From Nymphaea colorata (lineage: Eukaryota > Streptophyta > Magnoliopsida > Nymphaeales > Nymphaeaceae), in NCBI RefSeq assembly GCF_008831285.2, contig NW_022205290.1, positions 1 to 35,760 on the forward strand: a DNA stretch of 35,760 bases. Reading direction: 5' to 3'. Positions 31,062 through 35,760 of this stretch are shown in pieces. The notes below the pieces were generated by a model that was not told the DNA's origin, did not search any database, and saw only the letters and a program-made list of their open reading frames with translations. Within the stretch, counting starts at the first letter, position 1. Each line of letters begins with the position of its first letter. The translations under genes were made by a program, and so were the position numbers.

Positions 31062-32371
31062 CAAAGCAACAAGATCTTGATGGGTAAGGGAACAATGAAA
31101 TAAGGCAACTATGAGAAAGGCCCTGTAGATAAACTTTCCAACAGAAAAGTGAGGTAATGGAGACAATCCCTGTGATTGTACCTAGGAACTTGTGAGGAAT
31201 ATGACTCATTCTTGGAAGTCTTGTAGTTTCATTGCTTATGATGGCTGTGAAGGGGTAAAACCTATAGATTGGACTTGAACCATGGCTTCCATGCACGCTG
31301 TGAGAATTTGGAAGGTCTCCATTCATAAAAGTTTTTTAAACATTAGGAGAAAGACCAAAAATTTACAAGAAGATGGTAACTGAAACTTGCTTAGATTCTT
31401 AACTTAGTCAGACTCTCATACGAGCCAAGATTGGAAGGTTGCATTGGATTATAGTGCAAATTTTGATTCCCATTCTACCATCTTTTCTGAGTATTTGGAT
31501 TTTCCTAAGAAAACAATAAGATGGTGGTGGGACAAACATATAATTTCTGAGCAGCAGCATCTTTAAATGAATTCCCATTCCTACTGTTTGTTTTGGCTTT
31601 TCGATTCACATTCAGTCATGTCAGTGGAAACTTTATTTTAAAGAGAAGGGATCAAAAAGTCAGAATTTCGAGACCCAAACCTTGAAATGTTCAAGTTTTT
31701 TACTGTAAATTTCATGGAAAACATGAATTTCATTGCTCCAGACAATCAGAATCCTAATTTTTGACCTCAACTGTTATTTTGGTTATGAACGCGACCGCTC
31801 TTTGAAACCTTAATTTAATGTTCAAACTTGGGTGAACTTGGGCCCAATTATATGGAGTAGCCCCATGTGATCTGCCTCATAGTCAAATGAAAATATGTTA
31901 ACCATATATTAAGTGTTTTATGGAAGGAAAAAAATATAGCTCCACCCCTGATTGCAAAAGACAACAAATCCCACAAAAATGAAAACAGAACAGACAAGTC
32001 ATGGACGTGGTGCTGGGTGTGTAAGGCACCATTAATCTCTCCATCTGAATATCCGTGTAAGTTGTGGCCCCTTGTTTTGCAGTTACCTCTGTTCTAATTT
32101 TCTTTCCCCTGTTGTTATCCAAGCCAACGACACCTTTGGATCATGTCACCTATGCTATGGAAAAGTGCAGCATGGCTCGAGTTTGACACGCAAGTTCGAG
32201 TTAGCCAGTATTTAACTGTTCCTTTACTATATATCATTTCTAGCATAGGCAGCATATCTTCGTGGCTAAAAATATGGAATGAATAAAATTCTTACCATTA
32301 AAAAGACATATTTTTTTCCTTTGCATCCTTGTATTGCCGAATGCATTGGAAGAAGCGGCATATATATGGAA
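31062..32371. other. Intergenic, no supportable gene
   Basis: A minus-strand frame from an ATG at 31,326 runs into the LTR-like copy 4 and shows no family motif over most of its length. A short CTCGAGTTTGACACGCAAGTTCGAG piece near 32,177-32,201 resembles a fragment of the AGCTCG-type repeats. Confidence 0.35.
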
Positions 32372-32449
32372 GAACCAGCACCAAAGGAATTACAACAGAA
32401 CGACTACAAAGAACCAGCACCAAAGGAATTGCAACAGAATGACTACTGC
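32372..32449 (+). repeat. 39-bp tandem duplication (13 codons)
   Basis: GAACCAGCACCAAAGGAATT plus the next 19 bases is repeated at once from 32,411, with two changes in the shared part. In one plus frame it reads EPAPKELQQNDYK twice, and the period keeps all frames. The frame is about 78 codons and has no family match. Confidence 0.8.
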
Positions 32450-34724
32450 AAACAGAATAAGCTTCAACCAAACCATGCAAGTGTTGCGACTGGAACCAAA
32501 ATTTCAACAAATTAGCCAATATAAATAAATGAACATATTGTGAATGAACAAATTGTACTTATATCACAAATTCTTCCTATAGGTTAAGTTGATCTTTTAC
32601 ATACAAGAACTTGCAAGAAAAGATGAAGAAGTCTTCCAAATAAAGGCACTGCTTTCTGTCAATAAATATGAACCTTACCGCCTTGTAGATAATAATAAGA
32701 ATCATAGTGGGGTACTAAGTTGAGCAGTACTACTTCGAGACTACCCTTTAAATGCATTTTGAAACATTTTCGATACCCACTCCGAAGAAGTGCCACCCCA
32801 ACCCAGACTTTCACTTGGAGTGACCAAATGCATTTCAAAATATTTTTGTATACCCACTCAACCGTGCTCCTGTTCACAATTACAAGATTGGTTTGATTCA
32901 ATAAGAAAGAAGATGAAATGGTTGTAAAAGATACTTTTGAACTTTTTTATTTACTTCCTCAAATTGAATACAAGAGAACAAGAACATAGGTCGGATTATT
33001 TTCTTTTTAAGCAATTTGAGAAATTTTTTGCTACCTGAAAGTTTAAGTATCCCTTATAATTATTTCTTTTCAATAACAAACTCACACTCTGTTGCTCCAA
33101 AGAAGAAAATAAAGAAAAAAAAAGTAAAATGATGAAAAAAAAGATAAGTGATTATGGAGCGAGCTGTTTATATTAAATGAGCTTTTTATATTAAAAGGTT
33201 GAATTCCTCCATTCATGCTTCCCCACTTTCCTAGAAGCACCCCCAACAATTTTCAGAATTCTATTTAAAAAAAATAAATACATAAAAAAATCTAATACTG
33301 CGGTTTTGGCAACGTCAAAATCAAGTGTGAATGTCATGTTTCGCAGCAGATCTTTAATTCAATGTACCAAAAGTTTGGCTGGGAAGCACAATATCCAACT
33401 ACATTTTGGCCAATGGATGGCTGTCATAACCCCTTAAAACATGCCTTAAGGTAATAGAAACTAATGTATGTATAATTTGTCCTCATTAAGCATCTATTAG
33501 TCATTTTTATCAAGTTAAAACAAGTTTAAGTTAGTAACAACTTAGAGCTATTGGCAAACATATTTTTTTTTAAGTAGTTGTGCAAACTTACATTGTGTTT
33601 TATGACAATATGAAAATGGTTTTTCATGTCACTAATTATTCTTCAGTCTTCTTGAAATTTCTTTTTATTTATTATGTTTTGTTGTTCTAACTGAAGAGGG
33701 CGTTCTAATTCCAGTGACCTTTGAGCTCAGCTGCCAAGAATATACATTGTAGGGGTGGACAAAACATCTCATAATAAATTTTGACTCAAGTTCTGACGAT
33801 GATTTATCTCTTCAGAGAATCTGGACATGCTTTTTTCATTGTCGTTTTTGTCTTAACACTGTTTGAAAACCCAGCCTCATTTTCCACTGCACAATTCATT
33901 CAAGACAAGTTATCCAGTGAAACTCATTTGGGACAGTTTCCACCTACAATGTCATTTATGTAATGACTCATTGCAGGAGCCTAACTAGAATTTAGCAAAT
34001 ATTGAAGTCTATTTTGAGTAACAAATTCCGTAGCTCTATTATGTAGGCTAAATTCCAGTTTTTTTTTCTATGTTGCAACGTAAATTGAATGGACTTCCAT
34101 TGGATTAGAAATTACTCGTGCTAAAAATCAGATATATCCCAATTAAATAATTACAAACAGTGTATAAATTTTTTCAAAGGGCAAAACTAGCATAGCATAA
34201 ACGGTCGGGCTTGAGGCGTATGGAGATGCATGTCTCTAATCAATTCCCAAGTGGTGGAGTATGGTATATAAGTTGAAAGGAGCAGTGGTACTACTAATGT
34301 AAGTAGCTCAAAGCCCTATAGACTTGGGGAATGATCCTTAATGCTCTTCTGTTTTGAGTGGTGAGTTATTGACTTTGAAAGGGTAACAATAACTCTTTCA
34401 AGTTTAATTTAAGTAACTGCTTGTATTACATAAAATCCAGTTAAACAAAGAAATTTAAACTTGTGCTTTTATGCACTAGTAAAAGTTAGATGTGCATTTA
34501 GAGGAGTTCCATAAGTTTTTGGATTCAGGTTCCCTTCGAATTTGACCTCAGAATCGATGACAGATTTGAATCCAAATCACTAATTAGTTATGATTCAAGT
34601 ATCGTATCTGACAAAGGATTTGGAGACTACCCGATGTCCGACTCGAATCGGCATCCCATAGGAGGCATTTATTTGGCCGTGGATCTGAGATCCCCTCGGA
34701 TTTCAAATCTTTTTTCTATATGAC
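32450..34724. other. Intergenic, no gene seen
   Basis: AT-rich DNA without recognisable genes or elements. A short hydrophobic frame at 33,781-33,963 lacks an ATG at its start and any family resemblance. Confidence 0.45.
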
Positions 34725-34746
34725 CCACTGTTCAAACAAACAGTGG
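34725..34746. other. Small perfect hairpin
   Basis: CCACTGTT and AACAGTGG form an 8-bp stem around CAAACA. It sits in a stretch with other loose inverted words (GGATCTGAGATCC near 34,681, GGATCTTAAATCC near 34,770), possibly a small MITE relic. Confidence 0.5.
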
Positions 34747-35261
34747 ATTCCACGTGAGTGAAAAATGTGGATCTTAAATCCAGGTTTCTCCCTAAAAACT
34801 TATGTTTTGAGGTCGGACGGAAGGGGGTCTCAAATCAAATCTACTGTTTTCACGGAAAGAGATTGGGTCCTCCTTCGAATATCTCGACCCAAAAAATGGA
34901 CTGGACTCGGACGTGGATCTGATCACTGGTGAGATCATCCAGTACCAATGATTGGATCATCCATGGTTTAACCTTCAAATCGGGTTCTGAGTAGGAAAAA
35001 GAAGGATAAAGTTCCACTTGTACGCTTCGTCGAGTGGTAGCCATGCCAGCTTAACACGTCGGATGATGGGACCCACCTCAACTTGGGAGAGCTACAAATT
35101 CCTGGTTCGTCATGGCACATGGCGGGTCTTGGTGGAAAGAGGAAAAATTCAAAGAAAAGGAAGAAGGGAGCATACATGAAAATGTTGCTTTGTTAGTGCA
35201 ATATGGGAGCCATGAACCGATTTGGGCTGATTCTTGTAACACTAACATCGATCATCTGATC
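34747..35261. other. Intergenic, no gene seen
   Basis: Somewhat more GC-balanced than average, but without a supportable gene. Frames on both strands around 34,850-35,180 overlap each other and show no family motif. Confidence 0.4.
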
Positions 35262-35555
35262 TTCTGTATTCCAGCAGCAACCCTATCGCCGGAATTTCTC
35301 AAGGTGGACTGAATTTCTCTGCTGTGGATGTCAGTGACGGCCATTGCAGATCCTCACAATCATCTCCAGAAATCTCTCTCGGCAGCCTGTTCTCAGCCTA
35401 CAGGTTCAGCTCACAGCAGGTTCTCTCAACCCTTTGCTGAGTCACAAACTCAGGCAGTCATATTTGCTTCTGTTCAAAGGCTATGGTTTCTTCTCTGATT
35501 TAAGATGGCAAAAGAGCTTCTCCAATGGAGGAAAGAGAGAGGAAACAGAATTTGG
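35262..35555 (+). mobile_element. Internal-region fragment of the LTR-like family, copy 5
   Basis: From TGTATTCCAGCAGCAACCC to GAAACAGAATTTGGG the sequence follows the internal region at about 13,936-14,213 and 24,973-25,264 (TCGCCGGAATTTCTCA, TTCTCTGCTGTGGATGTCAG, CACAAACTCAGGCAGTCATA). It has no LTR and no primer site, so it is a detached fragment. Confidence 0.7.
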
Positions 35556-35760
35556 GGCTGTCGGACTGTAATGAGGTGGTTTTTTTTTTTGGGTGCGCTT
35601 TGAACTATTTCTCTGTTTTCTGTGAGGAGAGTTTGACAGTGATATTCTGAGTTCCCTGGATTTTCTGCCCTTGAACATGAGCATCAAAGCAGAAATTCGC
35701 GAAGCCTGCTCTGTTCGCATCGAACGAACACCACTGAGTCGGGATTCATGGAAAGATCTT
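35556..35760. other. Window end, no gene recognised
   Basis: A poly-T tract, then moderately GC-balanced DNA that may be the edge of another element or gene. Too little is visible to tell. Confidence 0.3.

Noticed and set aside
31062-31326. Minus-strand sequence near 31,326 reads N-V-stop-K-T-F-M-N-G-D-L, like the DVKNAFLNGDL block of Copia reverse transcriptase, inside a 136-codon frame.
   Set aside because: Only about 11 residues match. The expected following motifs (YGLKQ, YVDD) are absent in all frames, and the frame continues into a non-coding LTR-like fragment.
34968-35060. GGTAGCCATGCCAGC and nearby GGTTCGTC suggested a tRNA-like fold.
   Set aside because: No complete cloverleaf arms, anticodon stem or proper box A/box B spacing could be built.
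35112-35312. A plus-strand frame starting ATGGCACATGGCGGG.
   Set aside because: It runs into the internal-region fragment of the LTR-like family and has no family resemblance.
1-35760. CRISPR arrays, operons, phage-type or defence systems.
   Set aside because: The sequence is plant nuclear DNA; the repeats seen are transposon-derived or short tandem duplications without regular unique spacers.

Overview
This looks like nuclear DNA of a flowering plant. It is AT-rich, has long non-coding stretches, shows plant-type gene fragments (a leucine-rich-repeat receptor-kinase N-terminus and a SEC16/MAG5-like COPII scaffold N-terminus), and is full of degenerate plant transposon families. The lineage cannot be fixed from sequence alone. 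I found no intact, confidently functional protein-coding gene and no RNA gene. I also found no convincing undescribed biological system: this is a transposon graveyard with gene relics.

Layout. Positions 1-1,200 hold a broken LRR receptor-kinase N-terminus (204-665) and an unrecognised, GC-richer, decayed coding-like block (837-1,200). Positions 2,700-3,901 hold a frame-broken, truncated copy of the SEC16 N-terminus with a possible relic 5' leader. Positions 4,500-5,650 carry GCGG/ACCGGTATA-type subterminal-like repeats, a coding-like exon relic, and a 76-bp inverted repeat whose arms look like copies of one coding segment. Positions 5,700-9,380 are essentially empty. Positions 9,386-10,917 hold GGTGCC repeats, a six-unit degenerate array of about 85 bp per unit, and two CACTA-like transposon ends. 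Positions 12,345-13,582 are a 610-bp tandem duplication.

From 13,590 onward one repeat family dominates. It is an LTR-like segment ending in TTTTCTCA followed by a tRNA-Met-type primer-binding site, then a shared non-coding internal region of about 2.2 kb. Copies lie at 13,590-15,845, 24,194-27,065, 29,664-30,118, 30,901-31,061 (LTR-like part only) and 35,262-35,555 (internal part only). A second family has long inverted arms built from degenerate GATTCAGATT/ATCCGATCC motifs and ends near TAGGGGTGTCAAT (16,540-16,963; 18,271-18,477; 22,123-23,206; 27,512-28,650). A tandem segmental duplication (copy A 21,898-24,974, copy B 27,288-30,119, offset about 5.1-5.4 kb) carries the inverted-arm element, a minus-strand coding-like relic and the LTR-like segment together. 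The rest is short tandem repeats, hairpins and unannotatable AT-rich DNA.

The genes do not work together. The points most worth checking are the two inverted-arm elements with the same arms but unrelated centres, the minus-strand coding relic preserved in both duplicate copies, the 85-bp array, and the SEC16 fragment.
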